From NCBI RefSeq assembly GCF_000006565.2, contig NC_031476.1:1016458-1080457 (forward strand): 64,000 nucleotides of DNA. Reading direction: 5' to 3'. Both the position numbers and the translations under genes were made by a program. Of the stretch, positions 33,017 through 45,179 are shown piece after piece. Source of the DNA: Toxoplasma gondii ME49. Its lineage: Eukaryota > Apicomplexa > Conoidasida > Eucoccidiorida > Sarcocystidae. Below the pieces are notes generated by a model. It was not told where the DNA came from, did not search any database, and saw nothing but the letters and a program-made list of their open reading frames with translations. Within the stretch, counting starts at the first letter, position 1. Each line of letters starts with the position of its first letter.

Positions 33017-36000
33017 GGCTTGGTTGGGTGAAAACAGGACCCCAAAAAGCGGACGTTTTCAAAGGGCAGAGGAATTGACGCAGAGTGAAAAGGGGCCTTG
33101 AGAAACATGGAGATCCATGACAGAGTGTTTCACCGAAGCGCACAGACTTTCCGTGTGGGTATCACAAAATATGAGCTCGTTGCAGGTGAACACGCATGCA
33201 CGTAGACGCACTGGGGCGTCGACATCGAGGTTTCACCGACAGATCCCCGGACCGTAGGCGAGAGAGGAGACAACAGAACACCCGGGTCAACTGAGACGCA
33301 CGGGAGCAGCCCCGATTCACTGGCTCAAGAGACCGTGAGTTTCCAGGAAAGAAACGAAGCCAACCCTGGCACTTCAGGAGAGACACTACGAGGACTTTGG
33401 AATCACATGCGCGACACGGAGCTGTTTCAACAGGTATGCACTGTTGACGCTCAGCGCGACGGAGACTTCTTAGGCTGGAGGGGAAAAGAAAAGCAAGCAG
33501 CTGCAAGGCGAGGAAGTCCTCAATGGAAAACGCGAAAGCTTCGGAGTCGTCTCCGCTCGGCTTGCGGGTGTTTCCAAGGAACAGGTTGTTTTGCAGGTAA
33601 AGCAGGTGAAAAGGAAGCCAGTGAAGTCCAGCTGAAGGTCCTTGCCAAGACGTGTAAGGCAATGGAGAGACCGATTCGGCGAAAATCAATCCCATTCACA
33701 TCACGTTTGTTTGCGCATGGCATTTGTGTCTCTTTTCTGTGCTGAAGCGTCTGCTGCCGTCCGACACTCTGCCCGGTTTCCTCCAGAAAAAATCATGTGT
33801 CCCATGAAGGCACAGAAGCTTCAAGAGTTTGCGTTGGGATTTCCAGAAAACCAGAATAGATGCTGAGCGTTTCGGGGTTCAAAGGGCATTTCGAACGACG
33901 GAAACACGCTCCTGCCGCGACTGAGGTTGTTGGACGGTCGTTGCTGTGGCATCTCTGTCTCACTGTTTCTTTGTCTTTTCCTTTATGTGTCTTCGCTCCC
34001 GTCGGTGCGCCTCGCAGCACAGAGGCTGCGGCAACGAGCGGAGTTTTTGTTTTGTCCCTCAGGTGGACAGTGAGTCGACAGGTTTCTTACAACCGGTTGA
34101 CCCGCTCTCCACGGCAACTGAATTGCTACTGGTCTTGTCGTCTAGATCTGGACTCCTCATAAAGGTACCTAACGAAATCGAATATCTGAGTACCCGTAGG
34201 AATAGCCATCATAATAGTGAGTATCAAAGAGGGAAACGCGACTTCAGGACACCAAAAGTGATCCGGGCACGGTCAAGCCTGCCCGTGGCGTTTGAGGCCG
34301 TGGGCAAGACGCTGGAAAGGAGGCGAGATCTTTGACAGCTTGACATGCGTTTCTCTGAGTTCCTCTTTCCACACACAAACTTTCGCGGACGCACAAAACA
34401 AAGCGACATACGCAAAAATGTCCAAATTTGTCAAGGGTGCATGTACAGCCCTGCTCTGGACACGATCGGAGAGTCGTTGCCGCCGGTGTTCTTGACATAG
34501 TTTTAAACAAAGAGAAGATATGCCGCACCACTCTCTCCCTTCTCGTTTTACTCGCTTTTCTCTTCACATCAATACACGTTTGTTTGCGTGTGTGTGTGGG
34601 ACCTAAGTTGTTTTGCGGCGAGTCTTGCGACAGCAGACCCACAGGGCCCCCCGTTTTTCCAAATTTTTTCGTTCGAATGTTTTTTCCCCACTGATCAGTT
34701 TTATTTGGAAAAGGAAAAGCCATCCGAATCTCGAATCTGTGGTCTCGATTTGCACACAACCGGAAATACCCTACTCAACAAATATTGCGTTTGAGCCGAA
34801 GCGATTTTTCTGCTGTCCACCTCCGACTTGGGTGACCTAAAACCGGAGTCGAGAAACGACACAGAATCGGGGAAAGCCATGCTCTTAATTCCGCGCGGAA
34901 TGTTCGGTACTAATGCTTTGTTTCCTACACTCACGTTCACTCCTTTTTCTTACGTCTGCACGGACGTGACCAGAGGGCTGGAAAAAGCAACTGCAGTGAC
35001 TCATCGCAGAACCGGGTTGCCACTTGTCGTCTCGTTGACCCAGGATCCCCGAAAAGGAAAAACAATCGCCTAGCTAGCGGAGAGAGAAGTTTTGACAAAA
35101 ACACAAACATTAGAAAAGTCCTGGAGAGGGCAAGCGTTTCCGTTGCTCAGCCCCCCCAGTCAACAGGAGAAGTGCTTGACTGTGGTCGAGTTATCGCAGC
35201 GAACAGGAATTGAAGCACCAGCGTTTTTCGGACGCATTTCTTGTTTATGTCCCGAGGTTGTGTGTCCGGCTGCAGTCCTGGGGGAAACCACTGCGGGGCG
35301 AGATTGTCGGACAACAGGCGAAAAACACACTTTGCTGCTTCAAGTGGCTTCACGGATTAGAACTCAGGTGACAGCGCTGTGTGGTGTGACAGGCAAAGCA
35401 AGATTGTTTGCTTCTGCTGCGTTTTGTCTTAAACATCCTTCATTTCGGTAACATTTAATGCGCTGCTTATAATTCGAACGCCACCGTGAATGTGGACGCA
35501 TCCAATAGGGGGCGGAACCAGAATCCACGGTCACAGATAGCACACAGCCACATCGCGTTTGCTCCACCCAGTGTGAGAGGGCATCACTGTTTTTTCCAGG
35601 TACACTCGTATTCATACATTTTCGTTTTTTGCATGTACTTACTACTGAATCGTGATCCTTCACTCACGTGTATCTTTGGGATGGGGAGCTGCGTCGCTTT
35701 TTGGACACCCACTTCGCTGTGTGTCGAATTCCCCGTAGGTCTGAGACAATGACTACTTCGTCGTTCCCTCACACCCTTTTTTTCGTGTCCTGACCTACAT
35801 ATATGCATTTCTACAGTGCCGCCCTAACTCGCCGAGGATTCTGAAAGGACTGTGCATGGCACGTTTGACCGCAGTGTATCGTGTGAAACAATGTGTTCCG
35901 CCGCTAGTGCAAGTTTGTAACCTTTTGCTTGCAACCGCACGGAGAGAAGCAACCACCTGGGCAAAAAGGTTGATATTCTGTTGCAAGTTCCAGATGGAAA

Positions 36001-36458
36001 CACAGTCACTACATGGTAGACGGAGCTCTCAAGTCGAGTTTGTACGGCGAATGGAGGAAACAAAGGTTGTTTATGAAGGCATCTTCAGCGCGTTTTCAAG
36101 AGAAAAGTGTGTAGACACCCCGCCTGTATTTTACACCTCCGTGTTTCCTATCTCAAAGCGTGTCCGCCGATGCGCGCACAAATCCTTGGAAAATTCTTTA
36201 AGAATTCGATGCTACTCAGACGTTCAGCTGCCTTTTGTGCCTCGACCTCGGGTCGATGCCCAGACCTGATTTCCAGTTTATGAACTACGAAGGAAGGCGG
36301 GACTAATGAGATTGAAGAACCGGCTGCTGATGTGATGGAGCTACACACCCAGACAACACGAGCATCTGCAGAGGGCCTTGCCCACACTACCCATGCTCTC
36401 GCGCTTTCTTGTTGCCATAAACATAGTCTTTCAAATGCTCTGTCTGCGTCCAATCTGT

Positions 36459-36479
36459 TGCATGCGGTCGGCTGCATGC
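36459..36479. promoter_or_regulatory. pair of TGCATGC words
   Basis: Two exact TGCATGC palindromes start 14 bases apart. GCATGC-type words are known binding motifs of ApiAP2 factors in apicomplexans and are common in coccidian upstream regions. The pair lies 3.4 kb upstream of the dynein ATG, so any regulatory role is only inferred. Confidence 0.3.
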
Positions 36480-37266
36480 GACATGTCTCTCTCACGACTA
36501 CCACGTGCGTCTGTTTCATCGAAGTTTTTCTGGAGTTTCTAACTGCTTATTCGTTGTCTCGGCAACCGCGGGCCGAACGCAGCGGCGCGATGCCTCCATA
36601 CACGCGTTGCAGATTTACTCCGTTTAAGCCACAAGACCTCTCGTTTTAACGTCCGACGGAACTAGGCGTGTATCAGACGCACACACGAATGGCACTTACG
36701 GCTTGCCTTGTATGCACAAAGTCTACACACGTAGGTGGTACAATGCACAAAGCAATTTGTTTTCCTCGGTGAGATCACCGGCAGTGCCTCCCAATAGATA
36801 AAATAGCCACCAGGGCAACAGCCCCTCTCCCCATCCCCCCCCCCTCCCCTGAATTTTTGGAAGCGCCTACTGAGAAGTCGAAAAGCATTCCCACTCTCCT
36901 CGTCACTCCCGAATTTCCATCCTGGATTCTCGGAGTTTCTCTCGGCTACCCACTCAGCCAACGAGACCCGAGAACGCAGGTACGCACAACCCTTTCCAAA
37001 TCACCGTGCTCCTTTGCGCTGTAGAGAGACTGGGAACTCCCAGTCACTCTAGACACGAAAAAAAGTCGAAAGACCTCGTATACCTCGCGGGTCATATGAA
37101 TTTAAAATCTCTCCTCGAATCATAAGCTCCGCCACACAACAAAACACTTCCACTATTCTACTGACGTACACAGATGGCATCCCCGATAAACTTCCTCTCT
37201 GTTGAGATAAAAACATATCCGTAGATCAGCGCACACGCATGCAGACCGATAGATATAGGCGGATTG

Positions 37267-37268
<2 letters not shown>

Positions 37269-37301
<33 letters not shown>
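37269..37301. repeat. (TA)n microsatellite, intergenic
   Basis: About 32 bases of uninterrupted TA, the only sizeable array in the dynein-aquaporin intergenic region. Confidence 0.9.
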
Positions 37302-37303
<2 letters not shown>

Positions 37304-37772
37304 TATGTATGGAAGGCGTGATAACAGCTGGTTCATACGGTTAAGTCGACTCTGCGGTCAAGGGAACTCGGACCAAAACAACTGGAATGTGACTCCACTA
37401 GAAAGCGAGCGCGCATCCATTTCTTCCCTAATTTAAAAAGTTGACTTTCTGCATCCTGGGGTCTCGCCGGACGTGCAGAATTTTCGATTATCCGAGATAC
37501 CGGCATTCGTGCGGTGCGTCCACACCAGCGCGTGATGAATACAGACGCACGCAAAGCGACATGTGAGTGATGAACTGTGTTCCTGTCTTACTCAGAGCGT
37601 CAGTTGAGAGAAGCATTTTCTTGGAAGCAAAACTGCTGCTCAACACCTCCGAACCTGAAAAGAGAAAGCCAGTACAAATTCAGTGTACAAAGAACGCGCG
37701 TACCTGCCCCTCCATGGTCCTTTCTTTAACATGCACAGTTCGCGTCTCGTTAGGTCTTGCACTGTAAAAACC

Positions 37773-37833
37773 CTATCGAGTGAAGTGCGTCTCTTTTGCC
37801 TTCCTTCGCTTCTCCACCAACGCTCTTTGGACT
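37773..37833 (-). CDS. aquaporin-like gene exon 4 (tentative)
   Basis: A TTCAG acceptor at 37834 joins in phase to exon 3, adding a basic tail VQRALVEKRRKAKETHFTR and a stop at 37773. A short basic cytoplasmic tail after TM6 is typical, but this exon rests only on splice signals and phase. Confidence 0.45.
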
Positions 37834-40414
37834 CTGAACTCGTGCTCTCTTTGCAGACAAACGAGAAACTCCACAGTACCTACACACACCTATAAACATA
37901 CATATACGCATATATATATATATATATATATACATCTGCACATATGTATATATATATATATATATATGTGTGTGTTTGTGGCTTTGAATTGCGAGATGTA
38001 TTCCCATGGTCAAGCGTGCAAAAAAACCGAAGCGTGCATGCGTCGGCATCACCCAATCACATTGCAATTGAAAAGCTCAACGGACTGTTTGTTGAAACAT
38101 TCCGTATCCGCAAACGAAATAAAAAAGTAAGGAGGTTAACACAAAGTGCAAGGATGAAGGCAAGACAGTGCCACAAAGTGCAAGGATGAAGTTTTTCTTC
38201 TTCGACTTACCTAGTCCAAATGAGAGCAGCAGCGAAGGCGCCAAAGTATGGCGCAGCTGAGAAAAGGAGAAAGAAAGACAGCCATGGAGAGGCTGTTGCA
38301 CAAGCTTCATCGAACTCGAAGAGGATTTCCCCATCGCCTTCCTCCCTGCCTAGAATCTGAATTCCCTCGACATCCTTGTCTGGTGAGATTCCAGGTGGCA
38401 GCAGGAAAGTCGGAAGGCCGAGTTTCTGTTCGCTTTGCTCCTCGAAAAAGTCCGAGGCGGCGCCAGGCAGCGTCTGTCCACCTCTGTCGATTCCCCCCAC
38501 TCTCTCTGTCTTCGGTGCCTCCTGCTCCACGTCCAGCAGAGAGAGCGCAACGCCGTCTGGCAAACGAGAAACAGGGCCGGCGGAAACACCAGCAAAACGC
38601 TGAGAGGCAGCAGCAGATGCGACACCGGCGACGGCAGGCGAAGCGTCGCGAGAAGAGATCCCGCGAGAGAAGACAACGCCAGGCGGAAACGAGGAAGTCG
38701 CGGATCGAGCAAACGAGGAGTCGAGCTCAAGGAAGGCGCCTGTCTTCTCCCCCGCCACAGCTTCAGCGCCTCTCCCCTGGAGGCGAAGACCTCGGACCTC
38801 CGCCTCTCTCCCCCCTCTCGCTTCGCTGCCTGCCGACGCACCCGACGCCGCGAGCTGGGAGTACGCCTCGGGTGTACGTACACCTGAGGAGCCTCGATTT
38901 CCTCCGTCGGGCGCCCCCAGGGTTTGGAGAGCGCCGGGGATCTCTGCGGTGGATCCTCGTGAAATGGCAAAGATGCGTTCTGCTTGTCGGCGAGCACAGT
39001 TGGAGGCGTACGCGACGGCGGGGTTCAGCGACGACCGAGAGACTGGCAGAGACCAGGCGAGAAGCAGAAGAAGAAAGGGAAGCGCGACCGCCCACGCGCG
39101 AGGCTTTCCAAAGCGTTTTTGCGGCTCAAACGCAGAAGTGAGAAGGTCTTCCTTCTTCCCGAAAAAGAGGAAAGGCCGCGAAAAAAAAGAGCGACGCAGA
39201 GAAGAAGACGATGGCAACGCGGACGCAGCGCACCGGCCGCCTGCAGCTCTGTCGAGACTTCTCTGTCTCAAGCTCAGGGACGCCACTTCTTCACGCGAAG
39301 AACGAAAAAACGAGGAAAGCGCAACGAGTTGAAGAACCGATGCACCCTAGAGACCACAAAGACACGCACATCTCCAGAGTGCAACCTTCAAAAGCCGTTT
39401 TAGAAACCGAGGCAGAGATATACATACATACATACACACATACATACATATACACATACATACATATACACATACATACATACATACATACATACATGCA
39501 TGCAGATGTGTACACGTTTATAAAGACCGACACACCTAGATGGATACTTAGAGCGACAGATCTAGGTGAACAGGTAGACCCTAGATCCCGGCGATCAACC
39601 GTCGCGTCAGTCTACACGGTAGGAGCTCCGGAGAAACGCGAGTGACGTTCGTGATCTCTCCCGGCCTCGAACTGCTCCTCCGCGTATCCACGACCTAACT
39701 GAGCAGGACTACAGTGTTTGTCCTGATCAGCACGGTGGATCACTACCGGACCTGGCAGCTGAAACCCTTGAGTTTTCTACACAGAAAATCGCACAGAGTC
39801 TGACGGGCATGTTGATGCCTCTGAAGACGCCGAACTGTAGACAAAGAAGCCTCACCATAAGACACGCGCCGAGAGCTTCAAAGAAGGCTTGCCAAGCCAC
39901 CTGAGCGCTCAGAAAGAGGTCTTGCTTGGTTGTTGTCTCTGCAGTTCCACGATCCAAGGGAAGCGCGTGGACAGCGAAGAAGGCCCCCGCCCCTGCAGCG
40001 AGATACTGAAGGCAGACGAGGAGATTGACGGAGAAGCAATTCATCCGGGAGGCGTCGCAGACACTGGGAGCCGACGCAGAAGAGGAAGCGAACGCGGTGT
40101 ACGCAGCGTACAGAAAGGCTGGATTGCAGAAGACCCCTGCAGGAAAAAACAGACTAGTCGACCCACGGATGTGCAAAAGCTCCCCTGTTGCGCTCCCGAA
40201 GTGTTGAAAAATGCTGAGATTCCCCCAATGCACACGCATATCCGCATGCACATATGTATATATAGAAATATATAAATATAATATATATAAATATGTATAT
40301 AAATATATATATATATATATGTATATATATGTCTGCATGTATGGATGCATGAATGCATGCATGTGTGCCTGTATAACTCCTCCCTTTCTCATGGCCTGCT
40401 TCCCTGGAGCTAGT

Positions 40415-40450
<36 letters not shown>

Positions 40451-41421
40451 AATTTATATCGACGGGTATATGCGTGGATGCCTGCGCCGTATGCCTCTCC
40501 TGTTATTCGTTTGTATGCACATATTGAAATGTCTGCGCATCGCCTGGGAGACCTGCCTCGTCTCTTTTCTCTGTGCCTCTCTGCTGCTCCACCCGTGGTA
40601 CGCGCGCTGCTTGTCTCCACCAACTCCTTCACGACTTCAGCGCTGACGCCTCCGGGTCCAGTGAACGTGGACGCGAATAAACGGGGGCACTCACCTAGGA
40701 GGGCGGCGACAGCGTAGAGAAGGAGAGGAAGCCTGGCAGCGATCGCCCATCCGCCTAAAGTCGGTTCTGCGTCTCCGTCTCCATTGAGAGAGCTCGCCGT
40801 GAGAGTCGCAGCTCGTGCGGATGCATGCACCAGAAGAGCGACGAGGAACGTTCCGAGGACTTCACACATGCAGCCTCGCCAAGAGAGTCCCTCGACGAGC
40901 TTGCCTGGTTGAGGAAGCGTCCACGTTGCTGGCAGCCACCCTGAGGCGCTTCTGTCCGCAGAGGCAGACAGAGCAGTCGAGCGCGAAGGAGAGACAATGT
41001 CCCCTAGGTTGTGTTCCGAGACGCCTCTCGGAGAAGAGAAATGGTGGAAGCAGAACGGAGACACCGCAGCAGGGTGGAAGAGAAGTCGGCGGGCCGCGAT
41101 GCGGAGGTTCACAAACAAGGTTCGGAGAGAGGAGTCTTCCCCGAAGTCGTCGTCGACATCCAAAGACTTTCGACTTGTCGAACTGTCGGAAGACGAGGAA
41201 CTATGCAGTCCACTGGACGCAGACCCTTTCTTCAACGTGCCGTCCTTACCATTTCTTTCTTGCAAGTGTCTCTTCTCTGACTGCAGTTCTGAGGAGGATG
41301 CGTCGGGTGTTCCGACAGAAGACGCGGGCGAAGAGGGCACCGTCGAACCGAGCGAGCAAGCCGCAGTCCCCGGCAGAATCAGCGGTCGAAACTCGTCGTC
41401 GCTCTCCAAAAAGACCTCCAT
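37773..41421 (-). CDS. divergent aquaporin/MIP-family channel with long hydrophilic insertions
   Basis: Membrane channel of the major intrinsic protein family. Exon 1 opens at ATG 41421 with a cytoplasmic Ser/Asp-rich leader of about 160 residues, then TM1 with its conserved Glu (RGCMCEVLGTFLVALLVHAS) and TM2 (ARLPLLLYAVAALLG). Exon 2 gives loop B with the first NPA box (GVFCNPAFLYAAY), then TM3 and TM4 (WQAFFEALGACLMVRLLCL, again with the family Glu). Exon 3 gives TM5 and loop E with the second NPA box (RSSLNPAVAYASNC), about 240 polar residues, and TM6 (WLSFFLLFSAAPYFGAFAAA). The residue after the second NPA is Val instead of the usual Arg of the selectivity filter. Exon 1-2 and 3-4 joins are in phase; the exon 2 to 3 join is not resolved. 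Family call is strong; substrate is unknown. Confidence 0.85.
37895..37970. repeat. TA/CATA microsatellite
   Basis: In the inferred last intron of the aquaporin-like gene, about 60 bases upstream (sense) of the proposed last exon. Confidence 0.85.
38211..39160 (-). CDS. aquaporin-like gene exon 3 (5' end approximate)
   Basis: It encodes TM5, the second NPA box, the long Ser/Gly/Ala/Glu loop and TM6, ending WT at a GTAAGT donor. A pyrimidine tract at about 39170-39240 suggests the acceptor near 39160. The long loop stays in frame and includes an exact copy of the 14-bp palindrome (38871-38884), read as GVRTP. Confidence 0.75.
38871..38884. other. 14-bp palindrome GGTGTACGTACACC, copy 2
   Basis: Exact copy in the long loop of the aquaporin-like gene, read as GVRTP on the minus strand. 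Confidence 0.9.
39415..39505. repeat. CATA tetranucleotide microsatellite
   Basis: An array of CATA/CACATA units in the aquaporin-like gene's second intron, distinct from the TA arrays elsewhere. Confidence 0.85.
39790..40136 (-). CDS. aquaporin-like gene exon 2 (3' end approximate)
   Basis: The TTCCTGCAG acceptor joins in phase to give LLG-VFCNPAFLYAAY, placing the first NPA box right after TM2 as expected. It continues through TM3 (NLLVCLQYLAAGAGAFFAV) and TM4 to about CLQFGVFRG. The donor was not identified with confidence. Confidence 0.75.
40255..40460. repeat. TA microsatellite cluster
   Basis: Arrays at about 40258-40345 and 40418-40447 in the first intron of the aquaporin-like gene. 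Confidence 0.85.
40695..41421 (-). CDS. aquaporin-like gene exon 1
   Basis: It runs from ATG 41421 (context ACAATGGAG) to a CTAG|GTGAGT donor after AVAALLG. The first 160 residues are polar with Ser runs and an acidic patch (DVDDDFGED); TM1 and TM2 follow. An upstream in-frame TTG is not a start. Confidence 0.85.
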
Positions 41422-44400
41422 TGTGTAGTCTCCGCGCAACACGAATCAAGCAGAGCCTTGTCTTTGTCTCTGGACGCCAGCAGAGACCTTCCCGAGGGTC
41501 CTCACAAAGCCATGAGGGCCAGCTGAGGTACACAACGTCGTCTTTCGGGTGCGAGGGAAGAAATCCAATTCAAGATTAGAAATTGCGGGTTCGTGGTTAA
41601 GATACACTGAGGAATTGTCAATACGAATGTAAGGAACTGTAGCCGTAAAAGCATCGCGTCGAGTAATGAGGCGTCACGTACATTCAGGAAGCGAGAACGG
41701 GTGAACTGAGTCGAGAGAAGAATGCACCCAACGGTTCCGCAGGTAAGGGTTCAAGAGGTAGGGGACCAGCTGCCCGCATTTCATCGTCGGTGATCAATTC
41801 GGTTTGAGAGCGCTTCCTGAAGGTGCAACGTGGACTGGAGAGAAAACTGACTGGAGGCAGGAGGTCCCGAGACAGCTCGGAAAACAGATTTTCGAGTGAG
41901 GCGCTTTTTCCACAGTATAAGCTGAAAGAACCGCCGCGAGAGAGCGACGCCTCTGCAGCCATTTGCTCCTCTCAAGGGTTTCACCGTGTAACACGTGAAA
42001 AGGCATTTGCAGAAGGTGGAAGACGGAGCAAAACGACGGAAATCATCGGAGAAAATCGAACACGGGGCTAGTATCACCGGCAGAAGTGAAGCCGCAAGTT
42101 GTCTGACGAAACTCGACTCAAGGATCGCCCAGTTTCCACGGCTCTCTCTCCCGTTCTGCCGACAGAAGGGAGAGGCGAGTGGTCGGAAAACGGATGGAGA
42201 AACTCAGTTTCCAGCATCGACCCTGGCACTCCGCTATGAGAAGTTCCGAGGGGCGAAGCGCGATGGGCATGTATGTTTGCCTAGAACGTTCCAGGGACAC
42301 CTGGGTCAAACAAATCCGCAAACGAAAGGACATGAAGTCAATTTTCGCAGCCCCGGCTTTTTGACAGAGACTGTGGACTAAACAGTGCGCATTTCCATGT
42401 CTTTCACCGGCGCGGGAAAACCTCGCAGTCGCCTGTCTCGGAAGGAGCACATGCACCGCCGCGCCTTTGTCGGTTCTCCCCCAGACAGGAGGAACGAGTC
42501 GCGGTTCAACCCCGACGGGAGGAAAGGCGAGATTTAAGTGGAATTCCTTCTCACACTCATCACCATTACGGACGATAAGTCACTTCGTTTGCAAGCTGCT
42601 CAAACACGGTCCGATTCTGTTCGTGTGCTGATGTGCAGACGACGTGACAGGATCTCGAACATCGGGGGAGTGTGGCAGCGCCGCCATTGCAAGAAGCTCC
42701 ACGATTCTCACGCCGCTGTGTTTGCTAACGGGGATAAATATATAGGAATGACTATACATGTGTGTACGTAAACTAAAGGGGAGAAAGTTCTGCCAACCGG
42801 GCCCACTTGCGAGGCTGGACGCGTTTCGAATGGATGGTACAGAAGATCGAACGAAAACTAATCGACTTAAATCCTACAGGGTTGAACTGGTTTGTTTCGA
42901 CGCTCAGCACGAACCACTGGATGGGATCCTCGACGCAAACTCAAGCGACATTCTGGACGGATGTCTCAGCAGTCCACTTTTTGTGGAGGACAGCCGCAGA
43001 GGCACAGCTCCCGAGTTCCCTGTTCCAGGCGTACCATGTGCATTACTGATTTCACTTGCGTTAACGCGAAAGAAAACGATGCCTCAGATGACAGGGTAGA
43101 AAAACACGACGCCAGTGGCGTTGTCATGCGAGTAATAATCTTCGTCGCGATGCTTTATCTCATAAACACCCAGGATGGTGTTTTCCCGTCTGCCATCCCT
43201 ATGTCACACATTCGAGGAAAGAAGAAAAACCAAAGTCGAGGCGTTTCAGTGTGTACAGAGGCGACCGATTCCCCGGGACGCCGATCGGTATGGTAAGGAG
43301 AAAACAAGTATCAACACCGTCACGTGTAGTGAACGGTTAAAATTTGAGAAGCCGAAGGACCTCAAAGTGTCCTACGCTGTTAGGGACACACAGGATGCAC
43401 AGGATGTCCGGTGAGCGTATCAAACAATGCTGTGTCGTCGAGAATACAGATTCACTAAACGGGATGAAAGTGGTGGCTACAACTCTTATTTGCCGTAGTC
43501 ACTCCAAGACCGTCCTTGCTCCACACAAGGACGAGGTCAGTTTGAGGAAATTGTCCAATTTCATGTAGCTGCCATTGCTGTTGTAGATTATTCACCAGGT
43601 ACCGCAGTATGCCTTCATACCCCGGTTGTCAGCACCGTTTCTCCAAGTTCATTGGCGTCTGTAGTATTTCCAAAACAGTCCGTGTCTAAGGATCTGTCGG
43701 CAGTCGTCGGCTTCGCTTCTTCAACTTCTAAGCGAACTTTCCTCGCGGTTTAGGGTGGTAGGAGAATCTTTTATGTTCTTTGTCTGTGCTCCAGGTAGAT
43801 GCATTTGGGCTCTGGCAGGCAAAACCGGTGACCGCACAGTGCCTGTTTCGATATTTTGCAGAGTCACACGAGTTAATACTTGTCGCTGCTCAAGAAAAAG
43901 GAGGCGATACCTTTTGTCTACCATACGCTTCGTCGATACAGATGTAGCATAAGGATCTCCACGGAAAGCAAAGCGCGAACGAAGTGGAAGAGAGGACAGC
44001 AAAGAAGAGTAATGGAGATTGGACTGCTGGTTCCGTTAGGTGACCGTTCCGCCGAAACCATTCGAAGTTTCAGTCTGGCAGCTAAAACCCCTTGTAGGAG
44101 AGTGACTGCTTCCTTTTATGGAACCAGTGAGGCCTGTGTAAGCTTCAGACATTTCTGTAGGGATTTTTGGAAGAGGCAGGTTCTACGCATGGCGCCATCA
44201 CGGTTTCTCGACAGGCCTCACGGACGATGCAGGTGAAGCTCGACGGGAACTGCATGGTTCGCCACGCCAGAAAAACAGAGGCAGGAACCGCTTCGGTGAA
44301 CACCTCTCATTTGGTGTGCGCAACTGAGAGCTTTACCCCGGAACCCCGAGTTGTGTCTGCAGGAAACCGAGAGCCACAATCGATTCTGCCAACCGAGCCG

Positions 44401-45179
44401 CCTGTGGCACTTCTTCGTTGGCCGCGTTGGGTGGCACGAGTGAGGAGCTGAGATCCGTGTGTCCGCGTTTCGCCGGATCTCAGCAGAAAGTCTGGTTTTG
44501 ACCGGCATATTCTTGCAGTGTCTGCCGCAAAGAAATGGTTTAACCAAGCTGGAAGACGCTCTGCAGTCGAAGAACGAGGACGCGCAGAGTCGCAGCTGCG
44601 GCGGGTCCCCGATACAGGTCGAAAGCATCGAGGACGGACTACCCTGCGCGATGCATCGTCGGACAGAGTAACGCGCGGCAACACCAAGCGCCAGCGCGGA
44701 TTTCGTCCTCGTTTTTCCGAGTGGTCTCAGTTCCTTCCCAATAGTCCGCGACGGTTCCGAGTTTCTCCTGCTGCGGTGTTGACACTGCCGAAATCTTTCT
44801 AGTAGCCAAGTGCGTAGGCTCCAGGCAAACCGCTTTTTGACACTTCGATGCCACCGGTCGTGGGAGTTTTCGCGTGAGACCGACTAGCTCACTGCTCTCC
44901 AGATTTCCGGAGACTCGTCGCTTGCCTCGGTTGCAGGGTTCGTGTGTCCGATTTGAACCAGGAAGGGATATTTCCGAAACGCCCAGAGAATAGGGTTCGA
45001 AACATCGTTTTCGTTTTTTTATACACCGTCGACGGCAACTCCCTTAGTGCGCACGCTGGCTCGCTGCAGGCGCCGTTGCACTGGGCGGCCGCGTTTCCAG
45101 TCGTTTCCGCAACTTTCGCGTTTTATTTCGTCGCCGTTCTGTTCATTTCTGCTGCCTCGAACGCAAACGAGCCTCTGCA
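41422..45179. other. 3.8 kb without a recognised gene, between divergent genes
   Basis: It separates the start of the aquaporin-like gene (minus) from the start of the plus-strand gene at 45180, so it should hold two promoters. It has no TA arrays and near-even base composition. A 92-codon ATG frame at 41684-41962 (minus) is the most coding-like, but has no family match and overlaps rival frames. Confidence 0.55.

Larger units (their letters stand above)
33017..37772. other. 4.8 kb without a recognised gene (dynein upstream region)
   Basis: It lies between the aquaporin-like gene's 3' end and the dynein start, both on the minus strand, so it should hold the dynein promoter and 5' UTR and the other gene's 3' UTR. 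Open frames up to 177 codons exist on both strands, but none shows family motifs, matching splice sites or consistent composition. Seen in it: two TGCATGC words at 36459-36479, a run of ten C at 36835-36844 and a TA array at 37269-37301. Confidence 0.6.

Noticed and set aside
41684..41962. 92-codon minus-strand frame upstream of the aquaporin-like gene
   Set aside because: Coding-like composition and a true ATG, but no family match, no splice link to the channel and two overlapping rival frames.
42480..42535. GGTTCAACCCC, resembling a tRNA T-loop
   Set aside because: The flanking stem does not pair and there is no matching D-arm or acceptor stem upstream.
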